Positions 16,025 to 25,054 are shown, counted from the stretch's first letter. The stretch: 64,000 bases of DNA from Scandinavium manionii (GCF_024764775.1 NZ_JALIGC010000030.1:1-64000), one strand, 5' to 3'. Program-made: numbers and translations. The notes: generated by a model not told the origin, from the sequence alone.

Positions 16025-17689
16025 ATGGATTTTAGCGATTCGGAAAAACTCGCGTTATTAAGCCCTTTTGAACTGAAAGATGCACTGATGCAGCGTGCCG
16101 TTCAAAGCAATCAGTTGATGTTAAATGCAGGCCGTGGGAACCCGAACTTCCTCGCAACGACACCACGCCATGGCTTCTTCCAGTTTGGCCTGTTTGCGAT
16201 GACCGAAGCCGAACGTTCTTACCGGTACATGGAACATGTTGGTGGATTCCCTCAGCGCGAAGGGATCGAGGCACGCTTCGAACTGTTCGCCAAACAGCAT
16301 GAAACGGTTCCTGGAGTGCGTTTTATTGAGTCCGCCGTGTCGTATATCCGCGACCAGATGGGGCTGAATGCGGGCGATTTCATCTACGAGATGTGTGAAG
16401 CGATCCTGGGCTGTAACTACCCGGTGCCGGACCGCATGCTGACGATGAGCGAAGAGATTGTCGGCAAGTACATCCACAAAGAAATGATTGGTAATTATCC
16501 TTTCGTGGGCAAATTCGATATGTATGCGCTGGAAGGCGGTACCGCGGCGATGACCTATCTGTTCGCCAGCCTGAAATCGAACCATGTCATCAATGAGGGC
16601 GATACGATTGCGCTCGGCATGCCGATCTTCACGCCATATATTGAGATCCCTGAGCTGAGTGACTACAACCTCAAAACTATCCATATCGACGCGCCGCAGT
16701 CGAACAACTGGCAGTACACGCGCGAAGAGCTGGATAAGCTGCTGGATCCGAAGGTTAAAGCCTTCTTCCTGGTCAACCCTAGCAACCCGCCATCGGTTAA
16801 AATTGACGACGATACGCTGCGTTATATCGCCGAAATCGTGAAAAAACGTCCAGACCTGATCATCCTGACGGACGATGTTTACGCCACGTTTGCCGATAAC
16901 TTTGTTTCGCTGTTTGCTATTTGCCCTTACAACACTATCCTGGTGTACTCCTTCTCCAAATACTTCGGTGCAACGGGGTGGCGTATGGGGATTGTGGCGA
17001 CCCACGAAAACAACATCATTGATGAGGCGATCGTGGCGTTGCCAGAGGCCAAACAGAAGCAGCTGGATAAACGCTATTCTTCCATCACCACCACGCCACG
17101 TAGCCTGAAGTTTATTGACCGTCTGGTGGCGGATAGCCGTACCGTCGCGCTGAACCACACCGCAGGGCTCTCAACGCCAATCCAGGCGCAGATGACGCTG
17201 TTCTCTCTGTTCTGTCTGATGGATGAGCCGGATGCTTACAAAGACGAAATGAAACGTATCGTACTGCGCCGTAAAGAAGCGCTGTACCGCGAGCTGGGTC
17301 TGCCAATGCCGTATGACGCCAACTCAGTACGTTATTACCACTTGCTGGATCTGCAAGACCTGACCGAAGAAATGTACGGGAAAGATTTTACCCAGTGGAT
17401 GATAAGCCAGATGAAACCGAATCAGGCCTTGTTCCGTCTTGCCGAAGAGACGGGGGTTATCCTGCTGCCAGGTAAAGGGTTCGGCACCACCGACCCATCA
17501 TGGCGCGTTTCGCTGGCCAACCTGAATGAATATGACTATGCCAATATCGGTAAAGCGATACGCAAACTGTCAGAAGAGTATTATCAAATGTTCGTTCAGG
17601 CGACCGGGGCCAAGGTAGCGACGCCTGCGGCCAAAGCCGTCAAAACGATTGAAAATGCCACCGTAAAAGCGAAAGGCAAAAAGAAATAA
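16025..17689 (+). CDS. aspD: aspartate 4-decarboxylase (AspD/AsdA), 554 aa
   Basis: It is a PLP enzyme of aminotransferase fold type I that converts L-aspartate to L-alanine and CO2 (EC 4.1.1.12), with side aspartate aminotransferase activity. The Schiff-base lysine is Lys312 in YSFSKYFGATGWRMG. Other family marks are ALEGGTAAMTYLF (phosphate cup), NPSNPPSVKI and TDDVYATF. Length is slightly above the ~530-545 of Pseudomonas and Comamonas enzymes because of a lysine/alanine-rich tail. The ATG follows a clear GGAG. With AspT, decarboxylation and exchange generate a proton motive force and resist acid. Confidence 0.95.
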   Translation: MDFSDSEKLALLSPFELKDALMQRAVQSNQLMLNAGRGNPNFLATTPRHGFFQFGLFAMTEAERSYRYMEHVGGFPQREGIEARFELFAKQHETVPGVRFIESAVSYIRDQMGLNAGDFIYEMCEAILGCNYPVPDRMLTMSEEIVGKYIHKEMIGNYPFVGKFDMYALEGGTAAMTYLFASLKSNHVINEGDTIALGMPIFTPYIEIPELSDYNLKTIHIDAPQSNNWQYTREELDKLLDPKVKAFFLVNPSNPPSVKIDDDTLRYIAEIVKKRPDLIILTDDVYATFADNFVSLFAICPYNTILVYSFSKYFGATGWRMGIVATHENNIIDEAIVALPEAKQKQLDKRYSSITTTPRSLKFIDRLVADSRTVALNHTAGLSTPIQAQMTLFSLFCLMDEPDAYKDEMKRIVLRRKEALYRELGLPMPYDANSVRYYHLLDLQDLTEEMYGKDFTQWMISQMKPNQALFRLAEETGVILLPGKGFGTTDPSWRVSLANLNEYDYANIGKAIRKLSEEYYQMFVQATGAKVATPAAKAVKTIENATVKAKGKKK

Positions 17690-17720
17690 TCGAGTAGGGT
17701 AGTTCTGATGGAATAACAGA

Positions 17721-17748
17721 CAGTGTCCTTTGGGGCACTGCCTTTTTT
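17721..17748 (+). terminator. terminator of the aspT-aspT-aspD operon
   Basis: CAGTGTCC (17721-17728) pairs with GGGGCACTG (17732-17740) apart from one G-T wobble, followed by CC and six T. It lies 31 bases after the aspD stop. Confidence 0.85.
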
Positions 17749-17789
17749 ATGGGGCGGGTATTTAGAGGAACACGTTGTGAGGATTCACT

Positions 17790-18113
17790 TTATCTTCCGG
17801 GGCTTTTCAGCCTTGATACAAAAGCGATGCTGCACATGATGACACACGCAGCCAGCAAGACCATGTTCTGAAGACCGACGACAGCGAATATCTGCCCTCC
17901 GGCAAGTGCGCCGATGCCAATCGCTGCATTGAAAATTGCAACGTAAATGGCCGACAGCTGGCTGTGCGGCATTTCCTGCATTACGCAGCAGCCATGTCTG
18001 CAATCCAATGAATACAATTGCCATACTCCCGCCCCATATAGAGAGCGGCATACCTGTGAACCACAGAGGACCTGATGCAAAGCTCTTCATACCAAGCCCC
18101 CCTAAATAGCTAT
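17790..18113 (-). pseudogene. MFS transporter, C-terminal fragment with frameshift
   Basis: Two reverse frames join into one transporter tail. The upstream frame reads SFASGPLWFTGMPLSIWGGS and AIVFIGLQTWLL; after a frameshift near 17985, the other reads MPHSQLSAIYVAIFNAAIGI, then GALAGGQIFAVVGLQNMVLL. These are the last three or four helices of an MFS efflux/AraJ-like permease. The upstream part is cut off at 18114 by the insertion element. It is not functional. Confidence 0.75.
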
Positions 18114-19420
18114 ATGGACACCTCCCCGATGCAAGCACGGACAGATCTTTTTCTGACAATGTAGCCGCATACATATATCCGGCTTCATGAGCCCTGATGA
18201 ACATCCGCACTCTCTGCCCTCATTAGCGCCATGGCTTGTTACAGCCAAGCTATTTGCCAGGTTTACAGAGAGTCGGTTCTACCTGTCAGTACATCAACTC
18301 TTTGGACTTATTAAAATCAGTTAGTTACTTAACGATATACTCTGTTTTCCGGTTTATCAGCGCCCACGCTATTCGGGCATTTTGTTAGCCAGCGCCACTA
18401 CAGCTTTGTTTACGCCACTTCGGGCAATAATACCTTTCAGCCATCGCTGGAGACCTCCGCACCGTTCTTCCGGAAGGTTGATGACCCGATAAACCACCGA
18501 GCGGGCGCCATGAATAAGTACTCCTCGCAGATAACCATCTCCACGTTTTGTTATCCCGAGTAGTCTGACTTTACCACCACTGCTGTGCTCCTTCGGAACC
18601 AGCCCCAGATAGCTGGAAAATGCCGACCATTCTGAAAATCAGCGCTGTCGCCCAGAGCCACCGTCAGAGCAGAAGCGCCCAATTGCCCGATACCAGGTAT
18701 GCTTTCCAGTCTGAGGGTATCCTCATTTTGCTGGCTGATAAGTGCAAGACGCAGATCCAGCGCTTTAATCCGCTGCTGATTGTCCCGGAGTTCCTGCAAC
18801 ATCTCGTGGAACAGCTCCCGGCTGAGCGTGGTGAGCTCATTTTCCGCATCCTCCAGATAATCCGGCAGGCAGGTCATAATTTTATGAGCTCCTTCCGGTA
18901 TGGCGATACCGTATTCCAGACCCAGCCCACGAATCTGATTAATCAGAGCGGTTTTATTTTTCATCAACCGCTGGCGAACCCGGTGCAGACACTGAATATC
19001 CTGCTGCTCACTGGATTTCTCCGGCACATAACGCATTCCCGGACGGCTGTCAGCTTCCACAATGGCAGCGGCGTCATTTTTGTCATTTTTACTGCCCATT
19101 CTGAAGGGGGCAACATACTGGGGGCTGATTTGTTTAACTTCATGTCCGTATTGTCTGAACTGGCGTGACCAGTAATTTGCACTACCGCACGCTTCCATCA
19201 CAATACGGGACGGAGGCTGCTGAGCAATAAACGCCGTTAATTTTTCACGGGTGATCATTTTATTCGCCTTCTTCTCACCCTGCGCAGATACGATATTCAC
19301 CTGAAAAACTCGCTTTGCCAGATCAATTCCGATAATTTGTTCCATGGGACACCTCTTCATATTGCTGTTGGTTTGCACTTACAGTATGGCTCACTGAAGC
19401 CTTTGTGGGGAGGTGTCCAT
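18114..19420 (-). mobile_element. IS110-family (IS1111-type) insertion sequence, ~1.3 kb
   Basis: ATGGACACCTCCCC at 18114-18127 and its exact complement at 19407-19420 bound a single transposase gene. Terminal or subterminal inverted repeats of this kind mark the IS1111 group within IS110, whose other members lack them. The left end cuts the MFS fragment. No target duplication is seen, as expected for this family. The exact ends may lie a few bases outside the repeats. Confidence 0.8.
18325..19345 (-). pseudogene. IS110/IS1111 DEDD transposase, frameshifted
   Basis: The start at 19345 (after GAGGTGTCCC) gives MEQIIGIDLAKRVFQVN, the DEDD motif I of Piv/IS110 transposases; NDKNDAAAIVEA is motif II-III and IPGIGQLGASALTVALGD begins the transposase_20 domain. 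The open frame breaks at about 18622, where NGRHFPAIWGW should read FSSYLGLVPKEHSSGGKVRL as in the next frame. That frame runs on as LGITKRGDGYLRGVLIHGAR and stops early; a second one-base loss near 18387 hides the true end. Two frameshifts make it inactive unless they are sequencing errors. Confidence 0.85.
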
Positions 19421-19435
19421 TTGATTAGCGCCTAA

Positions 19436-19639
19436 TACCGCTACACTTTTGCCAGACCATGTTTACCTCCCGGGAATGGGCTGACCATCTCACTGAGCCA
19501 CACAAAACCGACCGACCCGAATGCCAATTGGTTCCCTGCACCTGAAGGCAACTTCTATCTGCTATTCCGTATGTATCAGCCGAAAGATGCCGTCATGGAT
19601 AATGAATGGAAACTGCCACAGGTGACGAAAAGCCACTGA
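19436..19639 (+). pseudogene. DUF1254/DUF1214 protein, C-terminal remnant
   Basis: The frame RYTFARPCLPPGNGLTISLS, then HTKPTDPNANWFPAPEGNFY, LLFRMYQPKDAVMDNEW and a TGA at 19637-19639 matches the end of the DUF1214 domain (cf. LPP...NWLPAP-x-G-x-F-x-L-x-x-R-x-Y-x-P). The rest of the ~450-residue periplasmic protein is missing; the fragment begins 15 bases after the IS1111 right end. Confidence 0.75.
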
Positions 19640-19728
19640 TAATCGCGAATAAATAATGTTGTTCAAAGTCACCTCTCAGAGGTGAATACCTTATCCAGAG
19701 ACAGGCTGAACAAATAGTAGTTATGTAA

Positions 19729-19761
19729 GGGCCGTAATTTTTCTGAGATTGCGGCCCTTTT
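19729..19761 (+). terminator. terminator after the DUF1214 remnant
   Basis: GGGCCGTAA (19729-19737) pairs with TTGCGGCCC (19749-19757) with one mismatch and runs into TTTT. It looks like the original terminator of the broken gene. Confidence 0.75.
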
Positions 19762-19870
19762 CTAGCTTAGGATTTTTTTGGAGTAATCAGCGTCCGTTAA
19801 TGGCACACAGTTGCCGTAGTGGAGAGTGAGGGGCAGCTTTGAGCGAGGAGCAGATTTCGGGGGGATTACC

Positions 19871-20003
19871 ATGAGCGAACAGTCGAATAGTCTTCTGTTC
19901 GATCTCGCCCGCCAGCGAGGTCTAGTGCTTCTTCCACAGTTGAGGCTCGAAAGTCCCGTTGCGATCGCGTGGAGTGGCGAGTTCGAAACTGTCGGTCGTC
20001 GCT
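19871..20003 (+). pseudogene. truncated 5' end of an unidentified gene
   Basis: An ATG with a strong GGGGGGA ribosome binding site opens MSEQSNSLLFDLARQRGLVL, LPQLRLESPVAIAWSGEFET and then VGRR. Coding sense is lost where the IS256-type remnant begins near 20004. The LES-PVAIAW-x-GE pattern recalls the start of hexapeptide-repeat proteins, but the fragment is too short to name. Confidence 0.4.
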
Positions 20004-20256
20004 TAAATGGTCTTTTAGCTAGTGCCGTTTTTACGGTTTGCCTCTACATCAGCAACGAGATGAGAGTCAAGTTCAGCGGTCAGAGCAGCTTCCGTTAACT
20101 GTTTGATTAACTGGGTTAAGATACCATCCTTTCCTGTTAACGCTTGACCGGAGTGGAGAGCGTTGAGTGGTTTGTTAAAATCGAAAGGCTGGGACATGTG
20201 CTATTCCTTTTCGGAAGTATATTACTGGAATGACACAGAATTTCTAACGCACTCTA
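20004..20256 (-). mobile_element. IS256-family element, left-end remnant
   Basis: The reverse frame from 20197 reads MSQPFDFNKPLNALHSGQAL, TGKDGILTQLIKQLTEAALT and AELDSHLVADVEANRKNG, the N-terminus of an IS256-type (mutator) transposase, then stops; the DDE core is missing. Upstream of the start, TGACACAGAATTTCTAACGC at 20231-20250 is the kind of terminal repeat used by this family. The outer end lies at the stop codon of the neighbouring ParB-like gene. Confidence 0.75.
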
Positions 20257-21150
20257 TAGATCTTCATTTGTTTTATGATTAATATCATCTATTGAATTTA
20301 TCTTCGATATATTCTTGAGTTCAGTAAGGTATTGTGGCTCATTTTCAAGAAACCAGTGGAGTATTTTAGGGCTTAACAGCAAAGAATCAATATAGGATCT
20401 GGCGATCGAAAACTTTAGAGTATTCGCCCCATATTCATTTTTTATCTTGCTAGTTTCCTCTTTGGTTACAGTCATTTCTCTTTCAAGACGTAGTATTGCT
20501 TGTTTGGCTTGATTGTTTTTAAGAGGTTGTTTTATTTCTTTTACTAGCAAATGCCCCGGAGTGTTATCAAGCATCGATACAGCCAACCCTCGAGAGTAGT
20601 TATCAAAGCCTATCATTGATTCAACTGCTTCAATTTGTCTGATTGGCTTCATCTTTCTCAAAATGGAAAATGTAGTTCTAGGGACAGGTTTGTCTGATAA
20701 GAGAGAAATAACTATAGGGTCTATCCCGGTCAAAAGATTTGTTTTCCCTATAATATTATCAACGGAGATTCCCAGCACAGCACTTAGCTTTTCAACAGAA
20801 ACTTTAGTTAAAGCCTTTTTTATCATTTTATATTCTTGTATAGGGTTCATATGATTGACATGTTTGTTGGGAGTGAATGTATCATCTAAAGTTGATACTA
20901 TACATGTAGCTTTTTCAATTCCTAATTCTCTCATTGCTTCAATTCTTAAATGTCCGTCTAGAATTCGAATTTCATTCTCTTTTTTATCGAAGTATACCAA
21001 TATCGGTTCAACCAATTCAAACTCTGCAATAGATGTTTTTATCTGCTGATATTTAATTGAGTCCTTAATATTATGGATAAGAGGTTTTGAAGGTGTTAAT
21101 TTATACACATCTAAATGTATAAATTCATTTGAAAAACTTTGCTTAATCAT
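20254..21150 (-). CDS. ParB/RepB-like protein (second of pair), 298 aa
   Basis: Its N-terminal domain is a ParB/Srx fold: VEPILVYFDKKENEIRILDG, then HLRIEAMRELGIEKATCIV, where the family's CTP-binding GEHR box is DGHLR. The middle (MNPIQEYKMIKKALTKVSVE onward) matches the helix-turn-helix and RepB-type domain of plasmid partition proteins. The C-terminal part is helical. I prefer the ATG at 21150, which has GGAG ten bases upstream; an in-frame ATG at 21165 has none. It overlaps the gene before it. The stop TAG lies in the end of an IS256-type remnant, so the natural C-terminus may be lost. Confidence 0.75.
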   Translation of the reverse strand: MIKQSFSNEFIHLDVYKLTPSKPLIHNIKDSIKYQQIKTSIAEFELVEPILVYFDKKENEIRILDGHLRIEAMRELGIEKATCIVSTLDDTFTPNKHVNHMNPIQEYKMIKKALTKVSVEKLSAVLGISVDNIIGKTNLLTGIDPIVISLLSDKPVPRTTFSILRKMKPIRQIEAVESMIGFDNYSRGLAVSMLDNTPGHLLVKEIKQPLKNNQAKQAILRLEREMTVTKEETSKIKNEYGANTLKFSIARSYIDSLLLSPKILHWFLENEPQYLTELKNISKINSIDDINHKTNEDL

Positions 21151-22042
21151 TTTTGTTATCTCCATCTATTGCAGCAAGAATATGATTAGGTATCTCTACC
21201 AATTTTTCTTCATATGCTAATTTTATAAACGAATCATGTTGCAGCAATTTCGTAAATATTTCGTTTATTACTGTCAGCTTTTCTTTTATAAAATCAGAGT
21301 GTTCTAAGATAGATCTATGTTCATTTATCACGCTTTTATACATTTTCATTAGTTCATCCGTAGTCATCCTCTTGCTGTCTTTCTTTTGCGAGAAAGAAAT
21401 TATACTATTTCCTTTTCTTCCTTCTTGTCGTTGGTTAAGAATACCTCTTACCTTTTGTATGTCTTTTGTTTTAATTAGTTTTTTTTCATATGCATCTACT
21501 AATAACATCTGAGATTCTTCATTATTGCATTTAGAAAACTCTACAGCTAGATAAAGTGGAATTTCACCTCTATCTGCTGCACTCAGTAATTTATGTTCCC
21601 CTTTTTCCAATAATTTTCTTATGTAAGAAACCCAGCTTCCTGAGTAGCCGAGTATTTCTGCTATTTCACTGTCACTTAACCCTTTTTTATTCATTGTTCT
21701 TACTACTTCAAGGAGCTCATTTGAGCGAGGTTTTCTTCTAACTATGTTTTCAGCAAGGCTCATGATATAAGCATCTTCTTCGCTGATGTCTCGAATGATT
21801 GCTGGCACTAAGGATTCCCCTAGCCCTAATATGGCTTCTATTCTTCCTTGGCCGCATACAAGTGCATATGAATATAAAGGATCCTCTATACGCCTCACAG
21901 TGACAGGTTTACTTAATCCTCTTTTATTTATACTCTCTTTTATTCCATCATGAATGAATTTATTACGAGAGCGTGGGTTTATGATTTTTATTTGATCTAT
22001 ACCGATCATTACTATTTGATGTGGGAATGTTCTAGGCTGCAT
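21143..22042 (-). CDS. ParB-family protein (first of pair), 299 aa
   Basis: It shows the standard ParB order: INPRSRNKFIHDGIKESINK, GLSKPVTVRR, the nucleotide-binding CGQGRIEAILGLGE (GEHR box as GQGR), AENIVRRKPRSNELLEVV (ENxxR box), then the HTH LSDSEIAEILGYSGSWVSYI and RKLLEKG. The C-terminal third is basic and helical. No ParA gene is nearby; instead the gene is coupled to a serine recombinase upstream (11-base overlap) and another ParB-like gene downstream. SD AAGGAAAC precedes the ATG at 22042. Its role is more likely DNA-site binding for the recombinase than partition, but this is inference. Confidence 0.85.
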   Translation of the reverse strand: MQPRTFPHQIVMIGIDQIKIINPRSRNKFIHDGIKESINKRGLSKPVTVRRIEDPLYSYALVCGQGRIEAILGLGESLVPAIIRDISEEDAYIMSLAENIVRRKPRSNELLEVVRTMNKKGLSDSEIAEILGYSGSWVSYIRKLLEKGEHKLLSAADRGEIPLYLAVEFSKCNNEESQMLLVDAYEKKLIKTKDIQKVRGILNQRQEGRKGNSIISFSQKKDSKRMTTDELMKMYKSVINEHRSILEHSDFIKEKLTVINEIFTKLLQHDSFIKLAYEEKLVEIPNHILAAIDGDNKND

Positions 22043-23588
22043 ATTGTTTCCTTATTTGTATTCTCTTTAATAGGCGGTAAAATAAATCAATATCGTTATA
22101 TCTATACAATTCAAACAATGCAGGATTGTTTTCTTTAATAATCAATCTAGTGAAATTAAAATCTAACTTTGGTAAAATGAAATAATCTACTGGCAGCTTG
22201 TTCTCGCTATCCATTCTGATAACTATGGTTATGTCTGGAATATGATTGGGTTCTAGCCGTATTTTCCAGCGAAGTCTCCCTGATTTTAGTTTCTTACATT
22301 TACATATGATCACGGAAACGGACATATTGTTATTTATTATAAATTCTTGTGTGTTAGGCTCATATTCTATCTTACAATTGCAATTCTCAATTTCAGTTTT
22401 GAATATTTCAATTAACTTAGAATAAAAAACTCTTAAATGATTATTAATCTCAAGATAGGTGTAGTCATGTTCAGGCTTGAACTCTATCAATTGGTATGCT
22501 CGAATCAACCCACCAAATCGGCTTTTGTAGATTGATGATGAAGGACCAAAATCATCTTCATCAATAATTACACCTGATAATTTCCCCTTTTCCTGTAGTT
22601 TTAGCCTTAAATATTCAAGAAGTTCCTCATTTGTCATGTTTTTAGAACGAGCCTGGATGATCTCTTGTGCTTTCAAAAATTTCTTGATACTTACAACTTT
22701 CTTATAAGCTTTATTGCACCTAACCCACTCCTCTTTGGGATTTTTAACTGTTTTTGTTTTTAGTTTGCTAGATGTTCTGTTATAAACATTATTTCCTATG
22801 TACTTCTCATTTGTAAGTATTGTGTGAATCTTCCCGCGAGTCCATAGAGTGCCATTTTCGGCAGGTGTTCCATTTCTATTTAGTTTGTCTGCAATAAGAA
22901 ACTCTGGAATGTATTGTTCTATAAACATATCATAAATTAAATTTACTATTCTTACCTCTTTTGCTGGGCCAGGAGCAAGTATTACTCTATCAGTTTGTAT
23001 ACTTTTGCGTTTGCCGAAAGAAAGAATTTCTTTTATATTCCCTTTCTCATCAATTAAGATTCTACGTAATCCATATCCGGCTATTCCTCCTTGGTGATAC
23101 CCATGTCTGATTAGATTTGCTTGCCCGAGAAATACTTTATCAGAAATGTTTTTACTTAAACTTGCTGCCGCAGCTCTCCTCAGATTTAGCATGACTGAGG
23201 CTTCCAGAGGGAACTCTTTTGTCGGCAAAGGTTCTGCACAGAATATCAGCTCAACGCCATGCATCCTAAATAGGTGAGTGTAGTAGGCCGCTTCGTCAGT
23301 TTCCTGAAAACGTCCGAATCGGCTTACATCGTAGAGTAAAATTGCCTGTATGCTTATGATGCCCTCCATAACATCGTATACCAGCTTTTTCAATGAGTCT
23401 CTACCGGCTATTGATACTCCGCTTTTCCCGGCATCATCGTAGGTGTGCAGGATTTCCATATTATGCTTCTCGGCAAACTTTGCTATGAAGTCTGCTTGAT
23501 TATGGAGAGAATACTGCTGATGATCTGTTGACATCCTAAGGTACTGAGCTACTGGGATTTTTTGAAGGAGACCTTTATTATTTATCAT
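22032..23588 (-). CDS. large serine recombinase, 518 aa
   Basis: The N-terminal resolvase domain (about 10-160) holds the nucleophile Ser20 in YLRMSTDHQQYSLHNQ, GKSGVSIAGRDSLKKLVYDV, and the YDVSRFGR motif (usually DRLSRxxR). A recombinase domain follows (about 200-340: GIAGYGLRRI, LNRNGTPAENGTLWTRGKIH, TNEKYIGNNVYNRTS). The last ~150 residues are unlike the zinc-ribbon/coiled coil of phage integrases. The cysteine-rich zinc finger is not evident. AGGAG precedes the ATG. Together with two ParB-like genes it forms a tight three-gene operon. Confidence 0.9.
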   Translation of the reverse strand: MINNKGLLQKIPVAQYLRMSTDHQQYSLHNQADFIAKFAEKHNMEILHTYDDAGKSGVSIAGRDSLKKLVYDVMEGIISIQAILLYDVSRFGRFQETDEAAYYTHLFRMHGVELIFCAEPLPTKEFPLEASVMLNLRRAAAASLSKNISDKVFLGQANLIRHGYHQGGIAGYGLRRILIDEKGNIKEILSFGKRKSIQTDRVILAPGPAKEVRIVNLIYDMFIEQYIPEFLIADKLNRNGTPAENGTLWTRGKIHTILTNEKYIGNNVYNRTSSKLKTKTVKNPKEEWVRCNKAYKKVVSIKKFLKAQEIIQARSKNMTNEELLEYLRLKLQEKGKLSGVIIDEDDFGPSSSIYKSRFGGLIRAYQLIEFKPEHDYTYLEINNHLRVFYSKLIEIFKTEIENCNCKIEYEPNTQEFIINNNMSVSVIICKCKKLKSGRLRWKIRLEPNHIPDITIVIRMDSENKLPVDYFILPKLDFNFTRLIIKENNPALFELYRYNDIDLFYRLLKRIQIRKQYAA

Positions 23589-24363
23589 TCTATCTCCTGT
23601 TTTGAGTTTGTCATTTAGTTTTAAGATGGTTAAATTTTAGACGTTTTTTCCTGTGGTTACTAAATTTGAACGGAACGATAAGAGTAGATCATGATGTTTT
23701 TTTTCTAACTATCTGTTTTTAAGGATTAAAATGATATTGCGGTTCTGGTTTCTATGATATGGCGGAGGTGTTAGATTTTGTGAGGAGGTTTAAGGACATG
23801 GGTGTTTGGTCATTGGATCTGTTCCGTGCTTATTTTCTTCGATAAAAATTTGACCAACATCAGATAAACACACACATCGTAGGCAACTAAATCAGTTGCT
23901 ATCGGGGGGGGTAAAGCTCTCGCTAAAATTTTGCCACGATACGAGAGCTTGCCAAAACCTCTCAACTTCCGCTTTTGGCACACAGCGGACCGTTCAGTTG
24001 GCTGTGACCCTGACCCAAAATCAGAGCAGTGCTCACATGAAGGAGGTCATCTCTCCTATTAAATGATGAAATGCGGTCAAATGAGATGATGATAAATATA
24101 TAGGCTAAAATATAACTTTTCAGTTTATAACTAAAAAAAATCCTTAAAAAACAGTATGAAAACACCAATGCATCATGGGGGTGTGGGCTTCGAAATTTTC
24201 AAGTGTGGTCATGGAGTTATGATGTCCATTTCGTTGAAAAACAATAGTATTCAGGCATTTTTCATGCGCGTAAGATGGCGCTATTGTCGCATGAACAGCA
24301 GCTTTCTCGCAGTAAAAACTGCGCTGACAGTGGGCCTGGAACTTCAACAAAAAATGACATGCT
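23589..24363. other. about 775 bp without a supported gene
   Basis: It holds the promoter of the recombinase operon on its left side, a GCAACT/AGTTGC hairpin (about 23883-23899) next to a run of eight G, and an ACACC/GGTGT inversion near 24160-24185. Frames on both strands (24144-24374, 24156-24386) lack motifs. The element's attachment site may be here, but I cannot define it. Confidence 0.4.
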
Positions 24364-24630
24364 TTAAGTCTCAATGGGAAGCGTAACTGCTGAATACAGT
24401 GGCTTCAGAATCAGTTGTCCATGCTGCACGCTCACGGAGGCACTCACCCCTGTGGGGAATCCAGCCTTTTCAAGCCAGTTACCGCTGAGCACCAGACTTG
24501 GATGACGACTGTAATGACGCGTGCGTCCAGTTTTTGGGTCCTGATGGCGTTTTCTGACGTAGCTCACTTTAATCTGACGCGCTGTTTTTACTGTATTTAC
24601 CCCTAATGCGTTGGGAAGATTCATCGCCAT
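24364..24630 (-). CDS. SymE-family toxin-like protein, 88 aa
   Basis: The block RQIKVSYVRKRHQDPKTGRT, RHYSRHPSLVLSGNWLEKAG and FPTGVSASVSVQHGQLILKP matches SymE (cf. LTLKGQWLEAAGFATGT-x-x-x-V-x-x-G-x-I-V-L), an AbrB-fold type I toxin of E. coli that is repressed by the antisense RNA SymR and by LexA. I chose the ATG at 24630 because GGAGAG precedes it; the open frame goes further up without a site. No LexA box or SymR promoter is evident, so its control is open. Confidence 0.75.
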   Translation of the reverse strand: MAMNLPNALGVNTVKTARQIKVSYVRKRHQDPKTGRTRHYSRHPSLVLSGNWLEKAGFPTGVSASVSVQHGQLILKPLYSAVTLPIET

Positions 24631-24821
24631 TCTCTCCTTTGCCGTCTGTGGCGCAGTATAAAAAGAATGGGAGATCAGTCCAGCATCTTGATGATGGAAA
24701 AAATGCAAAGTGCGCACTGCCTTCCTGAGAAAATGAAACGGTGTGGTCGTTTCATGCATTACTGGATAGCCGTTCGGAAAACTGTCCACGTAACCGGATG
24801 CATTTCGCGAGCGCCAGCGTG

Positions 24822-25043
24822 GCTTTCACAACTGTCATCAATCCGTTGACCGCGCCGTATCCGAGGGCAAACCCCGCGATGACGACAGGAGCATAGTTGG
24901 CGGTCAACGCGAGCAGAAAACACAGCGGGATCAGTAACGATGTAATGACGGCCAGGCGTGCGGGCGTCAGGCGCTGCCCTGAGATCACATCGAGCAGTCG
25001 TGCACCTGTCTGGCCCGTGCCCTACAGCATTCCCACGGTGACT
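24822..25043 (-). pseudogene. MFS transporter internal fragment
   Basis: The reverse frame reads PVTVGML, a TAG at 25022-25024, then GTGQTGARLLDVISGQRLTP and ARLAVITSLLIPLCFLLALT, NYAPVVIAGFALGYGAVNGL. This is one transmembrane hairpin region of an MFS permease, with one nonsense codon and both ends missing. Confidence 0.65.
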
Positions 25044-25054
25044 GGATGGCGGTT

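Noticed and set aside
16121..17158. Reverse 345-codon frame opposite aspD
   Set aside because: It is the mirror of a GC-rich gene; aspD has the PLP lysine and full family motifs.
19826..20098. Forward 90-codon frame
   Set aside because: It runs from a truncated gene into the IS256 remnant in the wrong sense; only the part from 19871 to about 20003 looks coding.
23880..23912. GCAACT/AGTTGC hairpin with a run of eight G
   Set aside because: The stem is six bases and no T-run follows, so it is not called a terminator or origin.
24144..24386. Overlapping frames on both strands near the SymE-like gene
   Set aside because: They lack motifs and supported starts. One could be part of an antisense RNA region, but nothing shows it.
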